From: Streptomycetaceae bacterium
GTDB taxonomy: Bacteria > Actinomycetota > Actinomycetes > Streptomycetales > Streptomycetaceae
DNA length: 33,134 nucleotides
Assembly (NCBI GenBank): GCA_019243445.1
Contig: JAFAUH010000062.1
Span: forward strand, 1 to 33,134
Reading direction: 5' to 3'
In this document: positions 14,915-23,324 of the stretch, piece after piece
Layout: every line of letters starts with the position of its first letter
How positions within the stretch are numbered: the stretch's first letter is position 1
Program-made: the position numbers and the translations under genes
Notes under the pieces: generated by a model
Told to the model about the DNA's origin: nothing
The model's input: the letters and a program-made list of their open reading frames with translations, nothing else
The model's database searches: none

Positions 14915-16937
14915 CAGTCCGCAGATGCGGCTGCATGCAGTGGTGGAGCGCTGCGCGTGCGACCGCGTCCGCGTCGGAGAGGGTCACCGAATCGACCCCC
15001 GGCCGGGCGCCCGCCGCCGTCACCCAGTGCACGCCCTCGGTCGGCACTCCGAAAGCGAACCGCCGCGGGTGTGGCCGTCCTTGACGGTCTACGAGTCGGT
15101 AGGGACGCCGCGTGATGTCGAGTCCGCCCGTTTCGTACGACCCGAGGCGGTGCGGCCGGCACTCGCCGGTCCGCAGCAGCCCCGTGAGCAGCGGGTCCGT
15201 CGTGCGCCGCAGATCCGGTTCCGGCAGCCGGGCCTCGATGAGGGTACGTACCGTGACCGGAGCGCCCGGCACCTCGGGGGAGTCAGCCAGGAACGCCGGC
15301 CGTCCTGCCTCGTCCACGCCCTGCCTTACATCGAGCCCCGGGCCGAGCACCTCCACCACGCCCGCCTCGATCAGCGCGGTCAACTCCTCGATCCGGCGGC
15401 GCGGCGGACCGATCGACAAGAAGGCATTGAGCGGGGTGTACCAATGGTCGAGGTGATCGCGGCGGGAGGCCGCCGGAAGCCCTCCGTGGTCGACGATCTG
15501 CCGCACTTCGTTGCGCAGGTCGCGCAGCACATCGAGCGCCGCCTTGACAGGTCCCGAGACATTGCCCAGGCGCGCCTGTTCCGCGTCCCGTCGCAGCAGG
15601 CTGAGCAGCCAGTCACGGAAATCGGCGCGGCTGGTGAAGGAACAGCCGGTGTGTGGGCGGGCGATGCGCTCCCATTCCCAGCGGAGTCCGGACGCGGCGA
15701 GGCCGAACCGGTCCAGTACCGCCCGCTCCTCGGCACTGCCGTGAGACGTGGGCAGGAAGCTTTCGCAGAATCGTTGCACCCGTGCGGAGCCGCGGTCGGC
15801 GTCGGAGTCGGCGTCGCGGGCGGGGTCGGAGTCGGGGGCGACGCGGTTGAGCAGTGCCGCGTAGTAAACGGTCTCGACTTCCTTGGCGACCAATGGCCAC
15901 ACCTCGGTGTGGAAATCCGGCAGATCACCAGAGTTGACGCGCTTGCGGAAACCCGCGATCACATCAGGGGTGAGCACCAGCGGCTCGTGGCGGCCATACG
16001 GCCCCTTCTCGTTGTCTCCGCGCGCGTGGTAAGGGATGCCGCGCCGCGAGCCCGCGTACAGCCGCGGCTCGTGCCCCGAGGCGTGGTAGACGAGCCGATC
16101 GTCCTCGCGGCCGAATCTGCCGCCACGGCCCGAGGTGAGCAGCGCTATGTGGTCGAAGAAGTTCAGGCCGAGCCCGCGCAGCAGGACCGGTTCGCCTGGT
16201 GCGATCCGCGCCGACTCGGCGGTGACGTCGGCAGGGTTGGCGGGCGGCAGATAGCGCAGCCCGTGGCCGGACGCATAGCGGGCGTGACGTTCTTCCTCGG
16301 CGCCGGGCCGCACGTCCAGATGCCCCTGCGCGAGGATCACCGCGGACAGGCTGCGCAGCACTCGGCCGTTCTCCAGCTCCAGCAGTTGCAGCACATTGCC
16401 GTGCCCGTCAGGGACGTCGTCGCTGAGGCGCACCGCGCGCGTCGGATGCACCTCCACCGTCACCTTCTCCGGCGCCTCCGCCACCACCTGCGTGAACACC
16501 CATTCCAAATAGGCGCCGTAGAGCGCGCGGGGTGGGTAGTCGTCGGGCCCGAGTCCGGGAATACGGCCGACAGCCCATTTGTACAGGCTTGGACCGGGGC
16601 GCACGGGCCCTTCGCAACGCACGCTTGCATCGGTGAAGAGGGTGACCTGCGAGGCGACCGTGTTCATCAGCAACTCGCCGGACTGGTCGGTGCGCCACAC
16701 TCGCCCCGCGCCCGGCGGGAACGGATCGATCATATGCACCGACAGCCGGGAGGCAGGGGCGAGTTCGGATACGGAGGCGCACAGCCGTTCCAGTACGCTG
16801 GTGCCCCTCGGACCGGCTCCGACCACGGCTATGGCATGGTGCGCAGCGCCGAACGCTCCGGACAAGATGTCGGCCAAGGTGCGCTCTCCCAAGGCGAGTG
16901 GGGTAGGTAGGCTGAGCGCCCTATCTTGCCGGTCCAT
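14910..16937 (-). CDS. FAD/NAD(P)-binding protein
   Basis: About 675 residues, probable cytoplasmic flavoprotein. The N-terminal Rossmann motif VVGAGPRGTSVLERL (about residues 38-52) is the form seen in the FAD-NAD(P)-binding family PF13454. Other elements are DPFPPGAGRVWRTDQSGELLMNTVA-type sequence near 72-96, ILAQGH near 205 (second nucleotide-binding strand), LLRGLGLNFFDHIALLT near 255 and a long C-terminal region without a known domain. The start is uncertain: the ATG at 16937 has no good ribosome binding site, and a TTG at 16946 lies just upstream. A run of Asp/Ala codons near residue 375 (PDSDPARDADSDADR) looks like a recent expansion. It is divergent from the GDT1 gene; the substrate is unknown. 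Confidence 0.85.
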   Translation of the reverse strand: MDRQDRALSLPTPLALGERTLADILSGAFGAAHHAIAVVGAGPRGTSVLERLCASVSELAPASRLSVHMIDPFPPGAGRVWRTDQSGELLMNTVASQVTLFTDASVRCEGPVRPGPSLYKWAVGRIPGLGPDDYPPRALYGAYLEWVFTQVVAEAPEKVTVEVHPTRAVRLSDDVPDGHGNVLQLLELENGRVLRSLSAVILAQGHLDVRPGAEEERHARYASGHGLRYLPPANPADVTAESARIAPGEPVLLRGLGLNFFDHIALLTSGRGGRFGREDDRLVYHASGHEPRLYAGSRRGIPYHARGDNEKGPYGRHEPLVLTPDVIAGFRKRVNSGDLPDFHTEVWPLVAKEVETVYYAALLNRVAPDSDPARDADSDADRGSARVQRFCESFLPTSHGSAEERAVLDRFGLAASGLRWEWERIARPHTGCSFTSRADFRDWLLSLLRRDAEQARLGNVSGPVKAALDVLRDLRNEVRQIVDHGGLPAASRRDHLDHWYTPLNAFLSIGPPRRRIEELTALIEAGVVEVLGPGLDVRQGVDEAGRPAFLADSPEVPGAPVTVRTLIEARLPEPDLRRTTDPLLTGLLRTGECRPHRLGSYETGGLDITRRPYRLVDRQGRPHPRRFAFGVPTEGVHWVTAAGARPGVDSVTLSDADAVARAALHHCMQPHLRTA

Positions 16938-17170
16938 TCCTGGCAATGGGGATATCCGTCCGCAATATAAATGCGTTATGTGAGCGATGTCACTTTTGAG
17001 TTCCGGAAATCAACCGGCCTTTATGCCTGATTGCGTGACTGCTGTCTCACTGTCTGCCGCGTCTCCCGCATTGTGCGTTGTCGTCGGCCTCCACGGCCTC
17101 GCCGGCCCTGCTTTCCAGATCGCCGACTCATCTGTAAGCCGTATCAGCCATCGGATAAGCTGACGGACTT

Positions 17171-17767
17171 GTGTCCAGTGTGTTCAGCCCCACCGTCGCG
17201 GCGATCGTCTTCGGCGTGATCTTCGTCGCGGAGCTTCCCGACAAGACGGCGCTTGCCAGCTTGATGCTTGGCGCCCGCTTCCGTGCCTCCTACGTCTTCT
17301 GCGGCATCGCGGCAGCCTTCGCCGTGCACGTTGCCCTTGCCATCGCGGCCGGCAGCCTGCTTTTGCTGCTGCCGCACAGGTGGTTGCAGGGCCTTGTCGG
17401 CCTGCTCTTCCTCGGCGGCGCGGCGATGATCCTCCGGCACAAGGAGGAAAAGGAGGACGACGAGGCGCTTCGGGCGGCGGACGAACAAAGCTTCTGGAAG
17501 GTCGCAGGTAGCGGCTTCATGCTCATCCTCGTCGCCGAATTCGGCGATCTGACGCAGATCATGACTGCGAACCTTGCCGCTCGTTACCACGATCCTTTCT
17601 CGGTCGGCATCGGTGCGGTGCTGGCGCTGTGGGCGGTCGCCGGTATTGGCATCGCCGGTGGACGGGCGCTGATGAAACGGGTGCCGCTGCCGTTGATCAC
17701 GAAAATTGCGGCGGTGGTGATGGTGGCGATGGCGGGGTTCAGCCTCTACGAGGCGATCGTCGGCTAA
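17171..17767 (+). CDS. GDT1/TMEM165 family (UPF0016) cation transporter
   Basis: 198-residue membrane protein with six predicted helices in two repeats, the family that exports manganese or calcium in exchange for protons. The two signature motifs are present: ELPDKT at about residues 21-26 and EFGDLTQ at about 123-129, the second with Leu where Lys is usual. A charged cytoplasmic loop (RHKEEKEDDEALRAADE) separates the halves. The GTG at 17171 gives the normal length, but the site before it is weak. No manganese riboswitch-like sequence was seen upstream. With TerC-type DUF475 and TerD proteins in the same window, metal handling recurs, but the genes are not in one operon. Confidence 0.92.
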   Translation: MSSVFSPTVAAIVFGVIFVAELPDKTALASLMLGARFRASYVFCGIAAAFAVHVALAIAAGSLLLLLPHRWLQGLVGLLFLGGAAMILRHKEEKEDDEALRAADEQSFWKVAGSGFMLILVAEFGDLTQIMTANLAARYHDPFSVGIGAVLALWAVAGIGIAGGRALMKRVPLPLITKIAAVVMVAMAGFSLYEAIVG

Positions 17768-17866
17768 GTCCGGTAGGTGTCGTCCGGTAGGTCCGGTAGG
17801 GAGGTGCGGTCGGGCTCGCGCAGGGCCTGGCGGCGACCCTTCGGGCGGCTCGGGAACTGCCTCGGA

Positions 17867-17946
17867 CAGCGAACCTCAGGCAGTGAACCTCAGGCAGTGA
17901 ACCTCAGGCAGCGAACATCGGACAACAAACATCGGACAACAAACAG
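17867..17946. repeat. 14-bp tandem array after the GDT1 gene
   Basis: Five full units and a partial one, starting at 17867, 17881, 17895, 17909, 17923 and 17937. The first three are CAGYGAACCTCAGG; the last units drift to CAACAAACATCGGA. The array is between convergent genes, so a promoter role is less likely. The shorter element TCCGGTAGG is repeated three times just before it (17770-17803). Confidence 0.88.
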
Positions 17947-17962
17947 TGGCCTCGCCCACCGG

Positions 17963-18168
17963 TCAGGGGGAGCGGACGGGGCCACTTTGTTTCTTGATGA
18001 TACAAATGTGTGGCGGGAAGCGCCAGCCCTTGTCTCGGCCCAGATAGCAGGCTCCGGTCTCCATGACTTCGCGGCCGACGCGGCGGGCGTCGTTGCCGTG
18101 GTGAGCAGCGCGGCGGCGGTCAGCGTCGCTGCCGCCTCGGCAGGAAGGGGCGCTGTGAAGCGAATCAC
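17963..18168 (-). pseudogene. Small secreted protein with a frameshift at the signal-peptide cleavage site
   Basis: From GTG 18168, with GGAGGG five bases upstream, the frame encodes a good Sec signal peptide (MIRF, then TLTAAALLTTATTPAASAA). At about 18070-18072 coding sense moves to another frame: the first frame loses its G/C third positions, while the second reads EVMETGACYLGRDKGWRFPPH then ICIIKK and stops at 17963. Joined, this would be a protein of about 68 residues with two cysteines in the mature part. One missing base next to the signal-peptidase site would explain it. It may be a pseudogene or a sequence error. No family recognised. Confidence 0.6.
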
Positions 18169-18241
18169 CACGGCCCTCCGGTGGCAGGCACGGTTTACTC
18201 CCCGGTAGATTCAAAGGGCGTCGGCTGAGCGGATCTGAAAC

Positions 18242-18271
18242 TTGTTCGAGATCAACGCGAGCGGCTACGCT
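18242..18271 (+). promoter_or_regulatory. Candidate promoter of the glycosyltransferase operon
   Basis: TTGTTC (18242-18247) and TACGCT (18266-18271), 18 bases apart, about 33 bases before the GTG at 18304. Fits a housekeeping-sigma promoter. Confidence 0.45.
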
Positions 18272-18303
18272 CCGGCTCAATCACAGCAAGAAGGGGGCCG
18301 CGA

Positions 18304-19692
18304 GTGACAGCTGAGGCCGCGCGGGCAGTCGGGCCGACGCCTGTAGGCCCCGCCCCCGCTCCTGCCCCCGAAGGGCAGCGCCCTCCCTCTGCCTTCGACG
18401 GGAGATACCCTCTGCGAATCGCCCTGCTGACGTATCGGGGGAACCCGTTCTGCGGAGGTCAAGGCGTCTACGTACGCCACCTCTCCCGTGAACTCGCCCG
18501 CCTGGGACACACCGTCGAGGTGATCGCCGCCCAGCCGTACCCCGTACTCGACCCCGCTGAAGGCATCACCTTGACAAAGCTGCCAAGCCTCGACCTCTAC
18601 CGGCAGCCTGACCCCTTCCGCACACCGCGTCGCGAGGAGTTCCGCGACTGGATCGACGTCCTCGAAGTCGCCACCATGTGGACCGGAGGTTTCCCCGAGC
18701 CACTCACCTTCAGCCTGCGCGCCCGCCGCCACCTCGCAGCCCGGGCCAGGGCCTTCGACACCTTCGACGTCGTCCATGACAACCAGACCCTCGGATACGG
18801 CATGCTCGGCCTCGATCGCCGTATCGCACCGCTGGTCACCACCGTCCACCACCCGATCACCGTGGACCGTCGACTGGAACTGGCCGCTGCCCAGGGCTGG
18901 AAGCGGCGCACATCGGTCCGCCGCTGGTACGGGTTCACCCAGATGCAAAAGTGCGTCGCGCGTCGCCTCCCCTCCGTACTGACCGTCTCGAGCTCCTCAC
19001 GCCAGGAGATCATCGAAGACCTCGGGGTACGAGATGACTGCGTCCACGTTGTGCCCATCGGTGCCGACACCCGGCTCTTCTCGCCCGACCCGGCCGTGCC
19101 GGAGGTACCCGGCCGCATCGTCACCACCTCCAGTGCCGACGTACCGCTGAAGGGGCTCGTCTTCCTCGTCGAGGCGCTCGCCAAGGTGCGCACCGAGCAC
19201 CCGCAGGCGCATCTCGTCGTCGTCGGCGAGCGCCCCGAGAAGGGCCCGGTCGCCGCGGCCATCGAGCGGTTCGGACTCGGCGGCGCGGTGGAGTTCGTCA
19301 AGGGCATCAGCGATGCCGAGCTGGTCGACCTGATCAGAAGCGCCCAGGTCGCTTGTGTGCCCTCGCTCTACGAGGGCTTCTCCTTGCCCGCCGCCGAAGC
19401 CATGGCTACAGGTACGGCGCTCGTTGCCACCACGGGTGGCGCTATACCCGAGGTCGCCGGGGCTGACGGCGAGACATCTTTGGCCGTACCCCCGGGCAAT
19501 GCGGACGCCCTTGCCGTCGCGCTGCGGCGGCTGCTCGGCGACGACGCACTGCGGCGCTGTCTCGCCGCGGCCGGCCGTGAACGGGTGCTACGGCGCTTCA
19601 CCTGGGAGCAGGCCGCGCGCGGCACCGTACAGCGCTACCGCGAGGCCATCGCCGCGTCGTCCATAAGCGTCGTCCATAAGCGTCGTCCATGA
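18304..19692 (+). CDS. GT4-family glycosyltransferase
   Basis: 462-residue GT-B-fold, retaining glycosyltransferase using a nucleotide sugar. After a Pro/Ala-rich N-terminal tail (about 30 residues) the first Rossmann half starts with IALLTYRGNPFCGGQGVYVRHLSRELARLGH; the second half has VVPIGADTRLFSP, then VVVGERPEKGP, and the E-x7-E motif within PSLYEGFSLPAAEAMATG at about residues 354-371. The GTG start follows AAGGGGG. It heads a three-gene set with a methyltransferase and a toroid protein, so it may sugar-modify an isoprenoid, polyketide or cell-wall acceptor; the acceptor is unknown. Its 3' end is made of a 13-bp repeat encoding SSISVVHKRRP, so the C-terminus may vary between strains. 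Confidence 0.94.
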   Translation: MTAEAARAVGPTPVGPAPAPAPEGQRPPSAFDGRYPLRIALLTYRGNPFCGGQGVYVRHLSRELARLGHTVEVIAAQPYPVLDPAEGITLTKLPSLDLYRQPDPFRTPRREEFRDWIDVLEVATMWTGGFPEPLTFSLRARRHLAARARAFDTFDVVHDNQTLGYGMLGLDRRIAPLVTTVHHPITVDRRLELAAAQGWKRRTSVRRWYGFTQMQKCVARRLPSVLTVSSSSRQEIIEDLGVRDDCVHVVPIGADTRLFSPDPAVPEVPGRIVTTSSADVPLKGLVFLVEALAKVRTEHPQAHLVVVGERPEKGPVAAAIERFGLGGAVEFVKGISDAELVDLIRSAQVACVPSLYEGFSLPAAEAMATGTALVATTGGAIPEVAGADGETSLAVPPGNADALAVALRRLLGDDALRRCLAAAGRERVLRRFTWEQAARGTVQRYREAIAASSISVVHKRRP

Positions 19693-19706
19693 GCGTTGTC
19701 CACGAA
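19655..19706. repeat. 13-bp tandem repeat at the glycosyltransferase 3' end
   Basis: CGTCGTCCATAAG-type units start at 19655, 19668, 19681 and 19694. They cover the last codons and stop of the glycosyltransferase and end about 45 bases before the preferred methyltransferase start. Confidence 0.88.
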
Positions 19707-19750
19707 CACCATGCGTGAGTTCCGGATCCCCGAGTGAAAGCCGAGGCCCC

Positions 19751-20494
19751 GTGCTGACTGTCGACTTCTCCCGCTTTCCGCTTGCCCCCGGAGATAGAGT
19801 GCTCGACCTCGGATGCGGCGCCGGCCGCCACGCCTTTGAGTGCTATCGCCGTGGCGCCGACGTCATCGCGCTGGACCGCAATGGCGAAGAGATCCGCGAG
19901 GTCGCCACGTGGTTCGCGGCGATGAAGGAGGCAGGTGAGGCTCCGGCCGCTGCGACCGCACTCGCCATGGAGGGCGACGCACTTCAACTGCCCTTCCCCA
20001 ACGACAGCTTCGACGTCGTGATCATCTCCGAAGTCATGGAGCACATACCTGACGACAAGGGCGTGCTCGCCGAAATGGTGCGCGTCCTGCGCCCCGGCGG
20101 CCGCATCGCCGTCACCGTCCCCCGCTACTTCCCGGAGAAGATTTGCTGGGCGCTCTCGGACGCCTACCACGAAGTGGAAGGCGGCCACATCCGCATCTAC
20201 CGAGGTGAGGAGTTGCTGGAGAAGATGCGCGAGGCCGGACTCAAGCCGTACGGCACCCACCACGCCCACGGCCTGCACTCCCCGTACTTGTGGATCAAAT
20301 GCGCAGTCGGCGTGGACAACGACAAGGCGCTGCCGGTCAGGGCATACCACAAGCTGCTGGTCTGGGACATCGTGAAGAAGCCGCTGGCCACCCGGCTCGT
20401 CGAACAGGCGCTCAACCCGCTGATCGGTAAAAGCTTCGTCGCCTACGCGACCAAGCCGCACCCCCGCCCCGCCGGCACTCAGGCTCTCGCGTGA
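19751..20494 (+). CDS. Class I SAM-dependent methyltransferase
   Basis: 247-residue cytoplasmic methyltransferase. Motif I VLDLGCGAGRHAFECYRRGA is near residues 17-36, followed by VIALDRNGEEI (acidic residue binding the SAM ribose), then FDVVIISEVMEHIPDD and EMVRVLRPGGRIAVTVPRYF. The C-terminal part has AYHEVEGGHIRIYR. An earlier in-frame GTG at 19715 would add 12 residues; the GTG at 19751 is chosen because GAGG lies just upstream and LTVDFSRF is the sort of N-terminus expected. Second gene of the set; its stop overlaps the next start by four bases (GTGA). Confidence 0.92.
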   Translation: MLTVDFSRFPLAPGDRVLDLGCGAGRHAFECYRRGADVIALDRNGEEIREVATWFAAMKEAGEAPAAATALAMEGDALQLPFPNDSFDVVIISEVMEHIPDDKGVLAEMVRVLRPGGRIAVTVPRYFPEKICWALSDAYHEVEGGHIRIYRGEELLEKMREAGLKPYGTHHAHGLHSPYLWIKCAVGVDNDKALPVRAYHKLLVWDIVKKPLATRLVEQALNPLIGKSFVAYATKPHPRPAGTQALA

Positions 20495-21582
20495 CGAGCC
20501 CCGGGCATACCGAGCGGCTCGTACTCCCCGGAGTGATCACCGCCGACCAGGCGGCCGAGACCGTACGCGGGATCACCGCGATCCAGCGACCCGACGGAGC
20601 CATTCCCTGGTTCACCGGCGGTCACCTCGACCCGTGGGACCACGTCGAGGCAGCCATGGCGCTCGACGCCGCAGGTGAACACCAGCGCGCGACGGACGCC
20701 TACCGCTGGCTGGCGCGCCACCAGAACCCGGACGGCTCCTGGTATGCGGCCTATTCATACGCCGACGGCGTGCACGGAACGCCCACCACCCGCCGCCGGG
20801 AGACCAACTTCTGTGCCTACATCGCCGTCGGGATCTGGCACCACTATCTGTCCACCGGCGACGACGCGTTCCTCGACGAGATGTGGCCGCACCTGTTAGC
20901 GGCCATCGAGTTCGTCCTCGAACTGCAGCTGCCTGGCGGCGAGATCGCCTGGAAGCGCGACGAGGACGGCAGCCATCCGCACGAAGCCCTGCTCACCGGA
21001 TGCTGCTCCGTCTACCAGGCACTGCGCTGCGCCCTCGCCGTCGCCGAGCAGTGCGAGGAGCCGCAGCCCGACTGGGAGTTGGCAGCCGGCCAGCTCAGGC
21101 ATGCGATTCTGCGCCACCCCGAGCGGTTCTTGGAGAAGAGCCGCTACTCCATGGACTGGTACTACCCGGTCCTTGGCACCGTACTGCGCGGCCCCGAGGC
21201 CAAGGAGCGCATCGAATCGGGCTGGAACCGCTTTGTGGTGCCGGGGCTCGGGGTGCGCTGCGTCGACGACCATCCGTGGGTGACGGGAGGCGAGAGCGCC
21301 GAACTGGCACTCGCGCTCTGGGCGATGGGGGAGTCCGACCGAGCGGTGGAGATCCTCGCGTCGATACGCCACCTGCGGGCAGAGGACGGCATGTACTGGA
21401 CGGGGTACGTTTTCCGGGACGACGCAGTCTGGCCCGAGGAGCGCACCTCCTGGACTGCGGCGGCGCTGCTGCTCGCCGTGGCGGCGCTCGGCGGCGACGA
21501 GGCGACGACCGCGGTCTTCGACGGCGGACGGCTTCCGCTCGGCCTTATCGAGCCGCCGGGACTGGAGTGCTCGTGCGGGTAG
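20491..21582 (+). CDS. Alpha/alpha-toroid protein (annotated prenyltransferase-like)
   Basis: 363 residues. Two QW-like motifs, IQRPDGAIPWF near residue 30 and HQNPDGSWYAAY near 75, mark the alpha/alpha-barrel shared by squalene cyclases, prenyltransferase beta subunits and some glycosidases. Further elements are DHVEAAMALDAAGEH, TNFCAYIAVGIWHHY, ALLTGCCSVYQAL, DWYYPVLGTVLRG and WTGYVF. The Asp-rich DxDD cyclase motif is not seen, so the common name prenyltransferase is not proven; a glycan-acting (six-hairpin) enzyme fits as well beside a glycosyltransferase. Start and methyltransferase stop overlap as GTGA, so translation is coupled. A C-terminal CSC tripeptide is close to the end. Confidence 0.85.
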   Translation: MTSPGHTERLVLPGVITADQAAETVRGITAIQRPDGAIPWFTGGHLDPWDHVEAAMALDAAGEHQRATDAYRWLARHQNPDGSWYAAYSYADGVHGTPTTRRRETNFCAYIAVGIWHHYLSTGDDAFLDEMWPHLLAAIEFVLELQLPGGEIAWKRDEDGSHPHEALLTGCCSVYQALRCALAVAEQCEEPQPDWELAAGQLRHAILRHPERFLEKSRYSMDWYYPVLGTVLRGPEAKERIESGWNRFVVPGLGVRCVDDHPWVTGGESAELALALWAMGESDRAVEILASIRHLRAEDGMYWTGYVFRDDAVWPEERTSWTAAALLLAVAALGGDEATTAVFDGGRLPLGLIEPPGLECSCG

Positions 21583-21662
21583 ATGTAGATTTCGGGTCCA
21601 GCCGGACTCCGTCATGAGGCGCTCTGTTACGCCCTTGTCGTAAGACGCGCTGCGAACGGGGA

Positions 21663-21693
21663 GAGGGGTCCGGAGCGAAACCCCGGACCCCTC
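21663..21693. terminator. Bidirectional hairpin between convergent genes
   Basis: Perfect 11-bp inverted repeat, GAGGGGTCCGG at 21663-21673 and its complement at 21683-21693, nine-base loop, between the toroid gene (plus) and the membrane protein gene (minus). Confidence 0.82.
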
Positions 21694-21711
21694 CTCGAAG
21701 CCCGGCTCCAG

Positions 21712-22539
21712 TCAGCCGCGTTGAATTCCCGTCGTGTCCTGCAGGACGCCACGCCGGCCGTCCTGCGTCTGCGCCACCAGCGCCGTACCGCGCTGGTCGA
21801 CGGCGAGATACCAGGTGCCCGGCGTCAGTTCGGCGACCGGCGACGGCGAGCCGTTCTCCGGGTAGAGCGGACGCGTCACCGGCACCGCGAACCAAAACGG
21901 CGCGAACTCCTGTGGTGGCGCGAACTCCTGCGTCGAAGCGGCGGCCTGAGGGGCAGTCGGCTGCGGGGGCGGGGTCATCTGCTCATGCGGTTGGGCGCCG
22001 TACGGCTGCTGCGGCTGGCTGCCCGGGTATCCGTAACCGGTGCCGGGCTGTGCGCCGTACGGCTGCGCACCCGGGTACGGCTGCGGCTGTGCGGGGCGCG
22101 GCGCCGGGAGCAACGCCACCTTCAGCGCCGGCGTACGCGGGGTCAGCACCGCCGCCGCGGTCATCACCAGCAAGGTGATCACCGCGAGGATCATGCCGAT
22201 GCCGGGCTGTAGCGTGGAGCCGCCCCCGAACAGCCCCCACACCGCACCCCAGGTGGCGAAGAGCGCGAGGGCGGTGCCCCACTGGTCGAGTCCGAGACCG
22301 GCCACCTTGCGGTTCTCGGGAAGGAGCCGTGGGGCGACGATGAGACCGGCGGCGATCACACCCGCTAGGAAAATCGACGGAAGGGTGGGGAAGAAATCCG
22401 GTTGCCATCCAGTCAGGGACGGGCACTGCGGACCGCAATCGCCATTGACTGAGTAGTAGTCGAGGAAGGAGGCGATGAACAGCAAAACCGCTGCCCCGAT
22501 CACCACGCCGTCTCCTCGAGTGAGCGAGCGGATGTTCAC
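21712..22539 (-). CDS. Four-helix membrane protein with Pro/Gln/Tyr linker
   Basis: 275 residues, family not certain (resembles DUF5336-type actinobacterial proteins). Four hydrophobic segments occupy about residues 12-30, 52-69, 87-105 and 113-133. A long linker (about 145-215) is rich in Pro, Gln, Tyr and Gly with repeated QPYGAQP elements, then a small C-terminal domain (GTWYLAVDQRGTALVAQTQDGR) that looks like a compact beta fold. Between helices 1 and 2 an outside loop has Cys-Gly-Pro-Gln-Cys, a possible disulfide. Single gene, ending at the shared hairpin; role unknown. Confidence 0.8.
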   Translation of the reverse strand: MNIRSLTRGDGVVIGAAVLLFIASFLDYYSVNGDCGPQCPSLTGWQPDFFPTLPSIFLAGVIAAGLIVAPRLLPENRKVAGLGLDQWGTALALFATWGAVWGLFGGGSTLQPGIGMILAVITLLVMTAAAVLTPRTPALKVALLPAPRPAQPQPYPGAQPYGAQPGTGYGYPGSQPQQPYGAQPHEQMTPPPQPTAPQAAASTQEFAPPQEFAPFWFAVPVTRPLYPENGSPSPVAELTPGTWYLAVDQRGTALVAQTQDGRRGVLQDTTGIQRG

Positions 22540-22630
22540 GTCGTCATGTCCTCTTGTCGGCCGTTATGGTGTCGTTGCTGCGGGGGCAAGCCACCATCGT
22601 ACGGGCACTGTGATCAGCCGGGTCGGGCAG

Positions 22631-23278
22631 TCATCGGCTGCCGTCCAGCCGGCACAGCACGCGCAGCGACCGGGTCGCCGACAGCTCTGTGAACGATCCC
22701 GACTCCAGCGCGCGACGATAGATCCGGTATGGTGCCTGGCCGCCGTCCGCGGGGTCCGGGAAGACGTCGTGGATCACCAGCAAGCCACCGGGCGCCAGAT
22801 GCGGCGTCCAGCTCTGGTAATCGGCACAGGCGTGTTCGTCGGTGTGGCCGCCGTCGATGAAGACCAGGCCGAGTGGAGTGCCCCACAACGCCGCTATCTG
22901 CGGCGAGCGGCCGACCAGCGCGATCACGTGCTCTTCGAGCCCTGCCTTGTACAGGGTGCGGCGAAAGCACGGGAGGGTGTCCATCCGGGCGACCTCGGGG
23001 TCCGGGTCGACGAGGGAGGGGTCGTGGTACTCCCAGCCCGGCTGCTGTTCCTCGCTGCCGCGGTGGTGGTCGACGGTGACCGCCACGATGCCCGCCTCAC
23101 GGGCGGCCTCGGCGAGCAGAATCGTGGAGCGGCCGCAGTAGGTGCCGACTTCGAGCAGCGGCAGCCCGAGCCCGGCGGCTTCACCGGCCGCCGCGTAGAG
23201 GGCCAGCCCCTCATCGAGAGGCATGAAGCCCTTCGCCGACTCAAACGCGGCAAGAATGCCGGTACGGGGTTTTCTCAT
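22631..23278 (-). CDS. Class I methyltransferase (Methyltransf_24 type)
   Basis: 215-residue SAM-dependent methyltransferase. Motif I reads LLEVGTYCGRSTILLAEAA at about residues 37-55, VTVDHHRGSEEQ follows, and LVFIDGGHTDEHACADYQSW (about 133-152) is the hallmark of the family. The ATG at 23278 gives the expected N-terminus MRKPRTGILAAFESAKG; a GTG at 23332 would add 18 poor residues and overlap the metallo-beta-lactamase-fold gene by eight bases. The gene follows that gene on the same strand with a 46-base gap, so the two probably form one transcript. Substrate unknown. Confidence 0.9.
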   Translation of the reverse strand: MRKPRTGILAAFESAKGFMPLDEGLALYAAAGEAAGLGLPLLEVGTYCGRSTILLAEAAREAGIVAVTVDHHRGSEEQQPGWEYHDPSLVDPDPEVARMDTLPCFRRTLYKAGLEEHVIALVGRSPQIAALWGTPLGLVFIDGGHTDEHACADYQSWTPHLAPGGLLVIHDVFPDPADGGQAPYRIYRRALESGSFTELSATRSLRVLCRLDGSR

Positions 23279-23324
23279 ACGCCCATCGTGTCCTGCCCTG
23301 CGCTGAGGAGGCTGGTCACACAGC

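Noticed and set aside
14925-16910. 661-codon plus-strand open frame opposite the FAD protein
   Set aside because: Codon-complement artefact of high GC; the minus strand carries the Rossmann motif and family sequence.
16980-17170. Manganese (yybP-ykoY) riboswitch before the GDT1 gene
   Set aside because: I looked because GDT1 and TerC genes often have one; none of the conserved loops is visible.
17777-18208. 143-codon plus-strand frame after the GDT1 gene
   Set aside because: It crosses the tandem repeat and is opposite the secreted-protein gene; no site or family features.
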